Shown: positions 24,880 to 34,451, counted from the first letter of the stretch. The stretch is 64,000 nt of DNA from Streptomyces albus subsp. albus (GCF_000719865.1 NZ_JOID01000008.1:186001-250000); one strand, 5' to 3'. Numbers and translations are program-made. The notes: generated from the letters alone by a model not told the origin.

Positions 24880-25683
24880 TCACTTGGCGGTGCCGTCGGA
24901 CGGATCCGGCCGGGAGCTACCCCGGTTCCGGGGCAGGCCGCCCGTGCTTTCCGATGGTTCCTGAGACGCGGCGCCGGGCCGCGGAGGCTGAGACCGCTCC
25001 GGTGCGCGCCGCGCGGAGGCCGGCCCGGGCTCGGCCGGTGAGGCCGGCTCCGGCGCGGCGCCCGGCGCGGGCTCCCCCGCGGATTCCGCCGGGCCGGTAC
25101 CGGGCGCGGCCCGGTTCCGGTCAAGCCCGTAGCGCTCGCTCTCGATCAGCTCGTTGAGCCAGCGGACCTCGCGCTCCACCGACTCCATTCCATGCCGCTG
25201 GAGCTCCAGGGTGTAGTCGTCCAGGCGTTCCCGGGTGCGGGCGAGAGATGCGCGCATCTTCTCCAGCCGTTCCTCCAGCCTGCTGCGGCGGCCCTCCAGG
25301 ACGCGCATCCGCACATCCCGCGAGGTCTGCCCGAAGAAGGCGAAGCGGACGCCGAAGTGCTCGTCCTCCCAGGCGTCCGGGCCGGAGTGGGCGAGCAGCT
25401 CCTCGAAGTGCTCCTTCCCCTCGGCCGTGAGCCGGTAGACGATCTTGGCTCGCCGGCCGGCGAGGGTGGCGGCGAGAGCGTCCTCCGGTGCGCTGCCGGA
25501 CTCCTCGATCAACCAGCCCTGACGCACCAGCGTCTTGAGGCAGGGATACAGGCTTCCGTAGCTGAAGGCCCGGAACACCCCCAAGGAGGTGTTCAGACGT
25601 TTCCGCAGCTCATAGCCGTGCATGGGCGACTCGCGCAGCAGGCCGAGAACGGCGAACTCGAGGACGCCGGAGCGTCTGCTCAT
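24880..25683 (-). CDS. PadR-family transcriptional regulator
   Basis: 267 residues: an N-terminal winged helix typical of PadR (LEFAVLGLLRESPMHGYELRKRL, SYGSLYPCLKTLVRQGWL, about 8-60), a C-terminal coiled-coil dimer segment (about 120-190), and an unusual 80-residue Pro/Ala/Glu/Ser-rich tail. The ATG at 25683 has GAGGGAGAAG upstream. Its own promoter carries a perfect inverted repeat over the predicted transcription start, which suggests autorepression and control of ino1. The effector is unknown; the long tail is not part of the usual family. Confidence 0.88.
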   Translation of the reverse strand: MSRRSGVLEFAVLGLLRESPMHGYELRKRLNTSLGVFRAFSYGSLYPCLKTLVRQGWLIEESGSAPEDALAATLAGRRAKIVYRLTAEGKEHFEELLAHSGPDAWEDEHFGVRFAFFGQTSRDVRMRVLEGRRSRLEERLEKMRASLARTRERLDDYTLELQRHGMESVEREVRWLNELIESERYGLDRNRAAPGTGPAESAGEPAPGAAPEPASPAEPGPASARRAPERSQPPRPGAASQEPSESTGGLPRNRGSSRPDPSDGTAK

Positions 25684-25744
25684 GCGTCTTCTCCCTCGCC
25701 TTCCGCTGCGCTGTCGTCGGCTCTGCCGAGTGCTATGCCCGGCC

Positions 25745-25765
25745 GATGTATCGAATCGATACATC
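25745..25765. promoter_or_regulatory. Operator-like inverted repeat at the PadR gene start
   Basis: GATGTATCG-AAT-CGATACATC, 9-bp perfect arms, with the ATGT...ACAT ends favoured by PadR proteins. It overlaps the predicted +1. Confidence 0.75.
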
Positions 25766-25768
25766 CAG

Positions 25769-25797
25769 ACGATAGAACGGCGTCCCCAACGTCACAA
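25769..25797 (-). promoter_or_regulatory. padR-ino1 promoter
   Basis: TTGTGA (25792-25797) and TATCGT (25769-25774) on the minus strand, 17-bp spacing. Confidence 0.6.
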
Positions 25798-25836
25798 GAG
25801 GGGCAGAGGTGAACGGCGTCACATCACTGTTTTGGC

Positions 25837-25853
25837 ACAGGCAAGTTGCCTGT
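25837..25853. promoter_or_regulatory. Palindrome upstream of the class A PBP gene
   Basis: ACAGGCAA-G-TTGCCTGT, 8-bp perfect arms, about 40 bp upstream of a possible TAGTCT -10 (25895-25900). The remaining 385-bp gap (25684-26068) shows no credible gene. Confidence 0.5.
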
Positions 25854-26068
25854 TTTGAAGGGAAAGTGGCGTTCTGGCGGGTTTTGGCCCTGCGTAGTCT
25901 GTGCGCCATGCAGACCACCGGGAACCAAGGGGCGCGGCGGAGCGTCCTCGTCCTGGGTGCAGTGCGGCCCGGCGCCCCTCCGGGGTGGCCGCCGGTCCGT
26001 ACGTCGGGGGTACCGGAAGAAAACTGCCGCTTTCAGGCGATAGCGCCTGCCCGAGGAGTATCTGTTCC

Positions 26069-28735
26069 ATGAGCGAGCACCGTCGCAAGCCACCGCAGTC
26101 CGCAGGTGGTGGACGCGCCGCGGCCCGACGCGGGGCGCAGGCCTCAGGCCGCCGTGCCGCGCCGAGGCGTGGAGCCACCGAGCCCCAGTCCGCACCGCCG
26201 CCCGCCGACGGGCGTCCCTACGGGGGACGAGCCGAGGCCCGCCGGGCGGCACAACGCGGTGGCGGCGGGCGCCGCCGGGCCGCCGAGGCCGGGGCCACCG
26301 CCACAGGCGCGGGTGCCGTGGGGCGGGGCCGCCGCGCGGCCGCGAACGGACCGGAGAAGAAGCGCCTGATCGACTATCCGCGGTCGGGCCGGACCGGGGC
26401 GCGGCGCTGGATTCCCTCCTGGAAGCAGGTCACGGGCACGGCCATCGGCTTCATGGGGCTGCTCGTGGGCGGCGCGGGCATAGCGCTCGCCGTGGTGGAT
26501 ATCCCCGAGCTCAAGGATGACGCAGAGATCCAGAAGAACGTCTACTACTGGGCGAACGGCGATCAGATGGTCGTGGCCGGTGCCGGCCAGTTCAACCGCC
26601 AGATCGTCGACTACGACAACATCCCCCCGGCGATGCGGAACGCGGTCATCGCCGCGGAGAACGCCTCTTTCGAGACGGATCCGGGCGTCGACCCGATGGG
26701 TATCGCCCGTGCCGTCTTCAACATGGCGAAGGGTGGCACCACCCAGAGTGGTTCCACCATCACCCAGCAGTACGTCAAGAACGCCATGCTGAGCCAGGAG
26801 CAGACCATCTCCCGGAAGGTGCGGGAGCTCTTCATCTCGGTCAAGGTCGGCGCCAAGATGGACAAGGAAGAGATCCTCGCGGGCTATCTCAACAGTGCCT
26901 ACTACGGCCGCGGCGCCTATGGCATTCAGGCGGCCTCACGCGCCTACTACGACAAGGACTGCGAGGAACTCACCGCCAGCGAGAGCGCCGTCCTCTCCGC
27001 CCTGCTGAACGGCCCCAACCTCTACGACCCGGCCGGCGGTGTGGGCTCGGCGGCCACGCCGGCGAAGAACCTCGAACGCGTCAAGGAACGCTGGGCGTGG
27101 ACTCTCAAGCGCGAAGTCGACACCAAGCGCATGTCGGCGACCGAGCGCAGCAAGCACATCGCGGACGGCTTCCCGATGCCGCAGCCCCCGAAGCCGGCCA
27201 CGAACAAGGCCGGCCAGATCGGCTACCTCACGAACCTCGCCGACAACTTCATCACTTCCAGAAGCAACATCTCCCAGGCCATGCTCGACGAGGGCGGCTA
27301 CGAGATCCACACCACCTTTGACAAGAAGAAAATGGATCAGCTCGAGCGGGCTGTGAAGAAGGTGACGAAGGAGAACCTCAAGCCGAAGGAGCGGGACGAG
27401 GACAAGTACGTCCAGTTCGGCGGCGCGTCCATCGACCCCAAGGACGGCAAGATCGTCGCCATCTACGGCGGCAAGGACGCGACCGAGCACTTCACGAACA
27501 ACGCCGACTTCACCAACGTCCAGGTCGGCTCGACCTTCAAGCCCTTCGTGCTGGCCGCAGCCATGAGCCACGGTGTGCGCGACCCCGAGGGTCCCCCCGA
27601 TCAGGGCCCCGACCAGCGCACGCCGGTCTCACCGCTGAGCGTCTACAACGGTGACAACAAGGTGAAGCTGCTCAACTACGACGGCTCCACCTGGCTCGAC
27701 AAGGACAACAAGGAGTGGCACCAGACCAACGACGGTGACGAGAGCTACGGTGAGGTCACCCTCCGCACGGCGATGCAGCACTCCGTCAACACCCCCTTCA
27801 TCCAGCTCGGTGTGGATGTCGGCACCGAGAAGGTGAAGGAGACGGCGCTCGACGCGGGACTCGTCGAGGACCAGATGGAGAAGACCACGCCGTCCTTCTC
27901 CCTCGGCACCTCCGCCCCCAGTGCCATTCGGCTCGCCAGCGCGTATGCCACCTTTGCGGCGGAGGGCGAGCAGACCGACCCGTGGTCGGTCAAGGAGGTC
28001 AAGAAGAAGGGCTCAGTCGAATTCTCGTATGAGCCGAAGAAGCAGCAGTCGATTGACGCCAAGGTCGCCAACAACGTCACCGACGTGCTGAAGAACGTCG
28101 TCGAGAAGGGCACCGGTACCTCGGCTCAGCTTCCCGACGGCCGTCCGGCGGCCGGCAAGACGGGTACGACCGACGGCAACAAGTCCGCCTGGTTCGCCGG
28201 CTACACCCCGCAGCTCTCCACCGCGATCGGTATGTTCCGGGTGAACGACCGGGCGGAGAAGCAGAAGTTCCTGGAGATGTACGGCACGGGCGGCAAGCAG
28301 AGCATCCACGGCTCGTCGTTCCCCGCCCAGATCTGGGCCGACTACATGGGCCGGGCGCTCAAGGGCGAGGAGATCGAGCAGTTCCCGAAGCCCGAGCCGA
28401 TCGGCAAGAAGGTCTACGGCGACGGCGCCAGCCCGAGCCCGACGCCGACCCCGTCGCCCACCCCGTCGGAGAGCGAGACCCCCGAGGCCACGCCCAGCGA
28501 GACGCCCATCCAGACGCCCAGCGGGAAGCCCAGCAAGAGCTGTGGATTCTTCGACCCGAAGTGCAAGGAAGAGGAGCCCACGGGCGGTGCCGACGGAGGT
28601 GCCGACGGAGGCATCGACGGTGGAGCGGACGGCGGAATCAGCAGTTCGCCGACGACCTCTCCCCCGGGCGGTGGCGGCAACGGCAACAACGGTGGCGGCG
28701 GCTGGCTCGGCGGCCCCGACGGAGAAACCGGATAG
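26069..28735 (+). CDS. Class A penicillin-binding protein (transglycosylase/transpeptidase)
   Basis: 888 residues. An Arg/Ala/Gly-rich cytoplasmic tail (1-115) leads to one transmembrane helix (about 121-142). The GT51 glycosyltransferase has the catalytic AAENASFE (about 193) and the TITQQYVKN motif. The transpeptidase has SxxK in GSTFKPFV (about 487), SVN in QHSVNTPF (about 571) and AGKTGTTDG (about 696). The C-terminus is a Pro/Thr/Ser- then Gly/Asp-rich extracytoplasmic tail with two cysteines (CGFFDPKC). It polymerises and cross-links peptidoglycan. The ATG at 26069 has GAGGAG 10 nt upstream. It is the first of a run of envelope genes. Confidence 0.93.
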   Translation: MSEHRRKPPQSAGGGRAAARRGAQASGRRAAPRRGATEPQSAPPPADGRPYGGRAEARRAAQRGGGGRRRAAEAGATATGAGAVGRGRRAAANGPEKKRLIDYPRSGRTGARRWIPSWKQVTGTAIGFMGLLVGGAGIALAVVDIPELKDDAEIQKNVYYWANGDQMVVAGAGQFNRQIVDYDNIPPAMRNAVIAAENASFETDPGVDPMGIARAVFNMAKGGTTQSGSTITQQYVKNAMLSQEQTISRKVRELFISVKVGAKMDKEEILAGYLNSAYYGRGAYGIQAASRAYYDKDCEELTASESAVLSALLNGPNLYDPAGGVGSAATPAKNLERVKERWAWTLKREVDTKRMSATERSKHIADGFPMPQPPKPATNKAGQIGYLTNLADNFITSRSNISQAMLDEGGYEIHTTFDKKKMDQLERAVKKVTKENLKPKERDEDKYVQFGGASIDPKDGKIVAIYGGKDATEHFTNNADFTNVQVGSTFKPFVLAAAMSHGVRDPEGPPDQGPDQRTPVSPLSVYNGDNKVKLLNYDGSTWLDKDNKEWHQTNDGDESYGEVTLRTAMQHSVNTPFIQLGVDVGTEKVKETALDAGLVEDQMEKTTPSFSLGTSAPSAIRLASAYATFAAEGEQTDPWSVKEVKKKGSVEFSYEPKKQQSIDAKVANNVTDVLKNVVEKGTGTSAQLPDGRPAAGKTGTTDGNKSAWFAGYTPQLSTAIGMFRVNDRAEKQKFLEMYGTGGKQSIHGSSFPAQIWADYMGRALKGEEIEQFPKPEPIGKKVYGDGASPSPTPTPSPTPSESETPEATPSETPIQTPSGKPSKSCGFFDPKCKEEEPTGGADGGADGGIDGGADGGISSSPTTSPPGGGGNGNNGGGGWLGGPDGETG

Positions 28736-28873
28736 GGACGGGCGGGCAGGACGACCCGGCCGCACGGCCCGGCCGCCCCGCCCCCGTCCCCCCACCCGCG
28801 GTGCCCCCGCTCCCATGGAACGTCATGGGGCGGGGGCACCGCCGCGTCCGGGCCCGTACGGCAGGATGGCCCC

Positions 28874-30349
28874 ATGACGAGCGTGCGTGACGAGCAACCC
28901 GTACGGCCCACCCTGCAGGACGACGTGGCCGCGGCCGCCGGTGAGCTGATCGGGGGCCCCGCCGGGCGGCGCGCGCGGTACGGCACCGGCTGGTGGACCC
29001 CGGTTCGGATCATCGCCCTGTTCGCCATCGGGATGTTCGCGCTCGGCATGGTCCAGAAGCTGCCGTGCTACGACGGCGGCTGGTTCCACGGCGCCGGCAG
29101 CCAGTACATCCACGCCTGTTACTCCGACATCCCGCACCTGTACAACGCGCGCGGCTTCGCGGCCGACCTCGTCCCGTACTTCGACCGGCTGCCGGGCGAC
29201 ATGGAATACCTCGAGTACCCCGTGCTCACCGGGGTGTTCATGGAGGTCGCCTCCTGGCTCACCCCGCACGAGGGCACGATCCAGCACCGCGAGCAGATCT
29301 ACTGGCTCGTCAACGCCGGGATGCTGATGATCTGCGCGGCCGTCATCGCCGTCAGCGTGGCCCGCACCCACCGCCGCCGCCCCTGGGACGCCCTGCTGAT
29401 GGCCCTCGCGCCGGCCTTCGCCCTCACGGCGACCATCAACTGGGACCTGCTGGCCGTGGCCCTCACCGCCGCCGCGATGCTCATGTGGTCCCGCGGCCGC
29501 CCGCTCCCCGCCGGCGTGCTGATCGGCCTGGCCACCGCCGCCAAGCTCTACCCCGTACTGCTCCTCGGGCCGCTCTTCCTGCTGTGCCTGCGCGCGGGCC
29601 GGATGCGGGCGTACGCCGGCGCGCTCGGCGGAGCGGTCGCCGCCTGGCTGGTGGTGAACGCGCCGGTGATGGCGCTGGCACCGGAGGGCTGGAAGAAGTT
29701 CTACACGTTCAGCCAGGAGCGGCCCGTCGACTTCGGGTCGTTCTGGCTGATCATCTCCCAGCGCACCGGCAACCCCCTGGAAGGGGCCAATACCTGGGCC
29801 ACGGCCCTGACCCTGCTGGCCTTCGCCGGCATCGCCGTCCTCACGCTCCGCGCTCCGCGCCGCCCGCGCTTCGCCCAGCTGGCGTTCCTGGTCGTGGCCG
29901 TCTTCATCCTCTTCAACAAGGTGTACTCACCGCAGTACGTGCTGTGGCTCGTACCGCTCGCCGCGCTGGCCCGGCCGCGGTGGCGGGACTTCCTGATCTG
30001 GCAGGCCTGCGAGGCCGTCTACTTCCTCGGCATCTGGATGTATCTCGCCTACACCACCAGCGACGACCCGCACCGGGGACTGCCGGCCGAGGGCTATCAG
30101 CTCGTCATCCTCGTCCATCTGCTGGGCACCCTGTACCTCTGCGCGGTCGTCGTCCGCGACATCCTCTTCCCCGAGCGGGACCCGGTCCGCCGGGACGGCT
30201 CCGACGACCCCTCCGGCGGTCTCCTGGACGGCGCGCCGGACGCCGTCGTCCTGCGCCGCCCCGTGCCGCATGCCGAGCAGCCGCCGTCCTTCGGCGGACA
30301 GCGGCTGCAGTGGGGCGTGGAGAGCGCCGGGGCGGCACAGCGCGGGTAA
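28874..30349 (+). CDS. Polytopic GT87-type glycosyltransferase
   Basis: 491 residues with about 10 transmembrane segments and the features of polyprenol-phosphate-mannose-dependent membrane transferases (GT87): an early extracytoplasmic acidic loop (YLEYPVLTG), GLATAAKLYPVLLLGPLFLL and YSPQYVLWLVPL. These enzymes add alpha-mannose to glycolipids or proteins on the outer face of the membrane; the acceptor here cannot be told. It follows the PBP gene by 138 bp on the same strand. Confidence 0.82.
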   Translation: MTSVRDEQPVRPTLQDDVAAAAGELIGGPAGRRARYGTGWWTPVRIIALFAIGMFALGMVQKLPCYDGGWFHGAGSQYIHACYSDIPHLYNARGFAADLVPYFDRLPGDMEYLEYPVLTGVFMEVASWLTPHEGTIQHREQIYWLVNAGMLMICAAVIAVSVARTHRRRPWDALLMALAPAFALTATINWDLLAVALTAAAMLMWSRGRPLPAGVLIGLATAAKLYPVLLLGPLFLLCLRAGRMRAYAGALGGAVAAWLVVNAPVMALAPEGWKKFYTFSQERPVDFGSFWLIISQRTGNPLEGANTWATALTLLAFAGIAVLTLRAPRRPRFAQLAFLVVAVFILFNKVYSPQYVLWLVPLAALARPRWRDFLIWQACEAVYFLGIWMYLAYTTSDDPHRGLPAEGYQLVILVHLLGTLYLCAVVVRDILFPERDPVRRDGSDDPSGGLLDGAPDAVVLRRPVPHAEQPPSFGGQRLQWGVESAGAAQRG

Positions 30350-30419
30350 ACCGGGCGGGAGCTGCGCGGAACGCCGGGAGAGGGACGCGACGGCGCGAGG
30401 GCCGCGGGGGAACGCCGCC

Positions 30420-31451
30420 TCAGCGGTCGACCAGGCGGTCGAACTGGGTCGTCGTGTGCCGCAGATGGGCCACGAGTTCGTCCCCCACCTGCGGTGGCGC
30501 CACCTCGGAGGGGATGAAGAGGATCGACACCTGCATGTGCGGCGGCTCCGCGAACCAGCGCTGCTTGCCGGCCCACACGAACGGCGACAGGTTGCGGTTG
30601 ACGGTGGCGAGCCCGGCCCGGGCGACGCCCTTCGCGCGCGGCATCACGCCGTGCAGCGCCTTCGGGGCCTCCAGGCCCACCCCGTGCGAGGTGCCGCCCG
30701 CGACGACGACCAGATGGCCGTCGGAGGTGGCCTTCTGCTGGCGGTAGCCGAAGCGGTCGCCCTTCGCGACCCGGGTGACGTCCAGGACCGCGCCGCGGTA
30801 CTCCGTCGCGTCGTGGTCGCCGAGCCACAGCCGGGTGCCGATCCGGGCCCGGAAGCGGGTCTGCGGGAACTGCTGCTGGAGCCGGGCCAGCTCACCGGCC
30901 GCCAGATGGCTGACGAACATGGTGTGCAGCGGCAGCCGCGCGGTCCGCAGCCGGTCCATCCACGCGAGGACCTCCTCCACCGCGTCGGAACCGTCCGTGC
31001 GGTCCAGCGGCAGATGCAGCGCGAAGCCCTCCAGGCGGACGTCCTCGATGGCCGCGTGCAGCTTGGGCAGGTCCTCCTCCGCAACGCCGTGCCGCTTCAT
31101 GCTGCTCATCAGCTCGATGACGACCCGCGCGCCGACCAGCCCGCGCACCCCCTCCACCGAGGACACGGACCGCACCGCCCGGTCCGGCAGCGGCACCGGC
31201 TCCTCGCCCAGCCGGAAGGGCGTGAGGACCAGTAGGTCACCGCTGAAGTAGTCCTTGATCCGGGCGGCCTCGTAGGTGGTGCCCACGGCCAGGATGTCGG
31301 ACCGGAAGCGGGTGACCTCCTCCGCGAGCCGCTCGTGGCCGAAGCCGTAGCCGTTGCCCTTGCAGACCGGGACCATGCCCGGGAACTGCTGGAGAACGGA
31401 CTGCTGATGCGCCCGCCAGCGAGCGGTGTCGACATAGAGGGTGAGCGCCAT
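30420..31451 (-). CDS. Alanine-racemase-fold PLP protein, divergent
   Basis: 343 residues over the full racemase length: a TIM barrel with the PLP lysine in VPVCKGNGYGFGHE (Lys about 31), the RIGTRLWLG phosphate-region motif (about 199), and a C-terminal beta domain. The usual GYADG segment of alanine racemases is replaced by AGGTSHGVG, and the CMD segment by HMQVS, so the substrate may not be alanine. It is 117 bp downstream of a Fem-type aminoacyltransferase gene on the same strand, which suggests amino-acid supply for wall peptides (inference). It ends convergently with the GT87 gene. Confidence 0.75.
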   Translation of the reverse strand: MALTLYVDTARWRAHQQSVLQQFPGMVPVCKGNGYGFGHERLAEEVTRFRSDILAVGTTYEAARIKDYFSGDLLVLTPFRLGEEPVPLPDRAVRSVSSVEGVRGLVGARVVIELMSSMKRHGVAEEDLPKLHAAIEDVRLEGFALHLPLDRTDGSDAVEEVLAWMDRLRTARLPLHTMFVSHLAAGELARLQQQFPQTRFRARIGTRLWLGDHDATEYRGAVLDVTRVAKGDRFGYRQQKATSDGHLVVVAGGTSHGVGLEAPKALHGVMPRAKGVARAGLATVNRNLSPFVWAGKQRWFAEPPHMQVSILFIPSEVAPPQVGDELVAHLRHTTTQFDRLVDR

Positions 31452-31568
31452 GGCCGGTCCGGTACCTCTCTCGTGTTTCGGTGGATGAGCAGTGAACGGC
31501 GGGGTGGGACGGCGGTGGGACGGCGGTGAGCGGCTGAAGCGGCCGAGGGCGGCGGGCCCCCGGCGTGG

Positions 31569-32687
31569 TCAGCGCCGCGACATGTAGATGTCGAGCGCCT
31601 TGTGCAGCAGCTTGTTGAGCGGGAAGTCCCACTCGCCCAGGTACTCGGCCGCCTGGCCGCCGGTGCCGACCTTGAACTGGATGAGCCCGAACAGGTGGTC
31701 GTTCTCGTCGAGGGAGTCGCTGATACCGCGCAGGTCGTACACGCTCGCACCGAGCGCGTAGGCGTCGCACAACATCCGCCACTGCATGGCGTTCGAGGGC
31801 CGCACCTCGCGCTTGTGGTTGGCGGAGGCGCCGTACGAGTACCAGACGTGGCCGCCGACGATGAGCATCGTGGCGGCGGCGACGTTCTCGCCCTCGTGGC
31901 GGGCGAAGTAGAGGCGCATGCGGTTGGGGTCCTCGGCGTTGAGCGCCGTCCACATGCGCTGGAAGTAGCTCAGCGGCCGGGGGCGGAAGCGGTCCCGCTC
32001 GGCGGTGGTCTCGTACAGCCGCTGCCACTCGGCGAGGTCGTCGTAACCGCCCTGGACGACCTCCACGCCGGCCTTCTCGGCCTTCTTGATGTTGCGCCGC
32101 CAGAGCTGGTTGAAGGACTTGTGGACGTCCTCCAGGGAGCGGTTCTCCAGCGGCACCTGGAAGACGTAGCGCGGCTGGACGTCACCGAAGCCCGCGCCGC
32201 CGTCCTCGCCCTGCTGCCAGCCCATCCGGCGCAGCCGGTCGGCCACCTCGAAGGCGCGCGGTTCGATGAACGTGGCCTCGACGTCCCGGAGCCGCTTGAC
32301 GTCCGGGTTCTGGATGCCGGCCTTGATCGCGGGGGCGTCCCAGCGGCGGATGACGACGGGCGGGCCCATCTTCACGGAGAAGGCGCCCGCCTGCTTGAGA
32401 TGAGCGAGCATCGGCTGCAGCCAGTCCTCGAGGTTGGGCGCGAACCAGTTGATGACCGGGCCCTCGGGGAGATAGGCCAGATAGCGCTTGACCTTGGGAA
32501 GCTGCCGGTAGAGGACCAGTCCGGCGCCGACGAGGCGGCCGGATCCGTCGAACCAGCCGAGATTCTCCGAGCGCCACTCCGTCTTCACGTCCGCCCACGC
32601 CGGAACCTGGCAGTGGCTGGCCGCGGGCAGGCTCTGGATGTACGCCAGATGCTGCTCACGGCTGATGGTCCTCAGGGTCAGGCTCAT
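31569..32687 (-). CDS. Fem-type peptidoglycan interpeptide-bridge transferase
   Basis: A 372-residue tRNA-dependent aminoacyltransferase with two GNAT-like halves. The signature KVKRYLAYLPEGPVINW (about 66-82), the NQLWRRNIKKAEKAGVEV helix (about 193-210) and the C-terminal YDLRGISDSLDENDHLFGL are FemX/MurM-like. In Streptomyces such proteins add the first glycine to the stem peptide of the LL-diaminopimelate wall; that assignment is by family and context. GAGGAGCA precedes the ATG at 32687. It is next to PBP, GT87 and racemase-fold genes. Confidence 0.88.
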   Translation of the reverse strand: MSLTLRTISREQHLAYIQSLPAASHCQVPAWADVKTEWRSENLGWFDGSGRLVGAGLVLYRQLPKVKRYLAYLPEGPVINWFAPNLEDWLQPMLAHLKQAGAFSVKMGPPVVIRRWDAPAIKAGIQNPDVKRLRDVEATFIEPRAFEVADRLRRMGWQQGEDGGAGFGDVQPRYVFQVPLENRSLEDVHKSFNQLWRRNIKKAEKAGVEVVQGGYDDLAEWQRLYETTAERDRFRPRPLSYFQRMWTALNAEDPNRMRLYFARHEGENVAAATMLIVGGHVWYSYGASANHKREVRPSNAMQWRMLCDAYALGASVYDLRGISDSLDENDHLFGLIQFKVGTGGQAAEYLGEWDFPLNKLLHKALDIYMSRR

Positions 32688-32845
32688 GCGGGGTGCTCCT
32701 CGGCAGGTTTGTCCCCAGGGGGTTGGGGCTCCGGCTCTCGCCGCGAAGCCTACTGCGCCGGGGAGGACCCCGTTCGGGCGTACGGCTCGCGGGGCCGCGG
32801 CGGGGCGGCCCTCCGCGGGTGCCGGGGCCTGCCGGGGAGCCCCGG

Positions 32846-33175
32846 CTAGCCGATCAGGCCGCCGAAGAGACCGCCGTTCGCCATACCGAGGAAGAAGCCG
32901 AGCCCCGCCGCTCCCAGGCCGATGATCAGCGCGAAGCGCTCGGCGGTCGTCGCGGAGATCATCTGGCCCCAGGCCCCGCTGAGGATGCCGAGGAGGCCGG
33001 TCCAGGAACTGACCAGGTGCAGGTCGTCGAACTGCGCGGTGATGAAGGCCACCACACCGAGGACCACGGTGGCGGCGACGAAGCTGTTCTCGACGGGGTG
33101 GGCCTTGCCGTCGCTGTTGAAGACGGAGCTGACGGCGGAGAGGGGATTGCGGTGATGACGTACTGGCTGCGCCAT
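32846..33175 (-). CDS. Small membrane protein, unknown
   Basis: 109 residues with a short soluble N-terminus (MAQPVRHHRNPLSAVSSVFN), then three hydrophobic segments (about 40-56, 64-78 and 85-108), the last Gly-rich (GLGAAGLGFFLGMANGGLFGG). AGGAGGTG directly precedes the ATG at 33175, so translation is well supported. It sits upstream of the Fem-type gene and diverges from rpsF. I do not recognise a function. Confidence 0.75.
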   Translation of the reverse strand: MAQPVRHHRNPLSAVSSVFNSDGKAHPVENSFVAATVVLGVVAFITAQFDDLHLVSSWTGLLGILSGAWGQMISATTAERFALIIGLGAAGLGFFLGMANGGLFGGLIG

Positions 33176-33444
33176 GAGACACCTCCTGGCGGAAAGCGGC
33201 GAACTGTAGCGCCGGTCACACCCGATGTACCCAGATTGCGGGGTGCTGCCACGGGATTTCAACCGGAAGCGGACTTGCGGGTAGGCTGAACGGTCTGCAC
33301 CGGTGTCCACATGCCCGGCCCTCATCCCCGGCTCCTTCCGGATTCCCGCGGTTGTCAGTGCCGGCCGGTACCGTTGCGCACGCATCACGACCCTCCTGCC
33401 ACGGAAAGACCGTGGCCGCTGAGTCCAGAGGAGGTGGGTTCCAC

Positions 33445-33735
33445 ATGCGTCACTACGAGGTGATGGTCATCCTCGACCCCGATCTCGAGGAGCGCGCAGT
33501 CGCGCCGCTGATCGAGAACTTCCTTTCCGTCGTCCGTGAGGGCAACGGCAAGGTCGAGAAGGTCGACACCTGGGGCCGTCGTCGTCTCTCGTACGAGATC
33601 AACAAGAAGCCCGAGGGCATCTACTCGGTCATCGACCTCCGGGCCGAGCCCGCGGTCGTCAAGGAGCTCGACCGTCAGATGAACCTGAACGAGTCGGTCC
33701 TCCGGACCAAGGTCCTCCGTCCCGAGACCCACTGA
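33445..33735 (+). CDS. rpsF: 30S ribosomal protein S6
   Basis: 96 residues of standard S6 ([20 protein letters not shown], then [19 protein letters not shown]), which binds S18 on the platform of the small subunit. GAGGAGGTGG precedes the ATG. It is first in the rpsF-ssb-rpsR-rplI operon. The 269-bp gap upstream is shared with a divergent small membrane-protein gene; a weak TAGGCT -10 (33282-33287) is the best promoter candidate. Confidence 0.97.
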   Translation: MRHYEVMVILDPDLEERAVAPLIENFLSVVREGNGKVEKVDTWGRRRLSYEINKKPEGIYSVIDLRAEPAVVKELDRQMNLNESVLRTKVLRPETH

Positions 33736-33851
33736 ACCACCGCGCCTCGTGCGCAGGTTCAGCGGCGATGCCCGGGGCTGAACCGGGCAGCGCCGAGTAG
33801 TCCGGTCCACCCGCAATCCGCAGCCAGCAGCACCCGCCGAGAGGTACCCCT

Positions 33852-34451
33852 ATGGCAGGCGAGACCGTCATCACGGTCGTCGGCAATCTCGTCGACGACC
33901 CCGAGCTGCGCTTCACCCCGTCCGGTGCGGCGGTCGCGAAGTTCCGTGTCGCGTCCACCCCCCGCACCTTCGACCGCCAGACGAACGAGTGGAAGGACGG
34001 CGAGAGCCTCTTCCTCACCTGCTCGGTCTGGCGGCAGGCGGCGGAGAACGTCGCCGAGTCGCTCCAGCGCGGCACGCGCGTCATCGTGCAGGGCCGCCTG
34101 AAGCAGCGGTCGTACGAGGACCGCGAGGGCGTCAAGCGCACGGTCTACGAGCTGGACGTCGACGAGGTCGGCGCCAGCCTGCGCAACGCCACGGCCAAGG
34201 TCACCAAGACCACCGGCCGCGGTGGACAGGGTGGCTACGGCGGTGGCCAGGGCGGTGGCGGCGGCCAGGGTGGCGGCGGCTGGGGCGGCGGCCCCGGCGG
34301 CGGCCAGCAGAGCGGCGGCGGGGCTCCCGCCGACGACCCCTGGGCGACCGGCGCGCCGGCCGGCGGCGGCCAGCAGGGTGGCGGCGGTGGCTGGGGCGGT
34401 GGCTCCGGCTCCGGATCCGGCGGCGGTTACTCGGACGAGCCGCCCTTCTAG
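33852..34451 (+). CDS. ssb: Single-stranded DNA-binding protein
   Basis: 199 residues: an OB-fold (1-about 110, [37 protein letters not shown]), then a long Gly-rich disordered linker, ending in the acidic DEPPF tip that docks replication and repair partners. It coats single strands at forks. It lies between rpsF and rpsR as in most actinobacteria; the Gly codons make a locally repetitive GGC/GGT stretch. Streptomyces carry a second ssb elsewhere; this one is the essential-type paralogue by context. Confidence 0.96.
   Translation: MAGETVITVVGNLVDDPELRFTPSGAAVAKFRVASTPRTFDRQTNEWKDGESLFLTCSVWRQAAENVAESLQRGTRVIVQGRLKQRSYEDREGVKRTVYELDVDEVGASLRNATAKVTKTTGRGGQGGYGGGQGGGGGQGGGGWGGGPGGGQQSGGGAPADDPWATGAPAGGGQQGGGGGWGGGSGSGSGGGYSDEPPF

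Noticed and set aside
25809..26072. An 87-codon frame before the PBP gene
   Set aside because: No ribosome site, covers a probable promoter and operator, and the product has no sensible composition.
34200..34440. GGC-rich repeat in ssb considered as a mobile or CRISPR-like repeat
   Set aside because: It encodes the ordinary Gly-rich SSB linker; units are irregular and without spacers.
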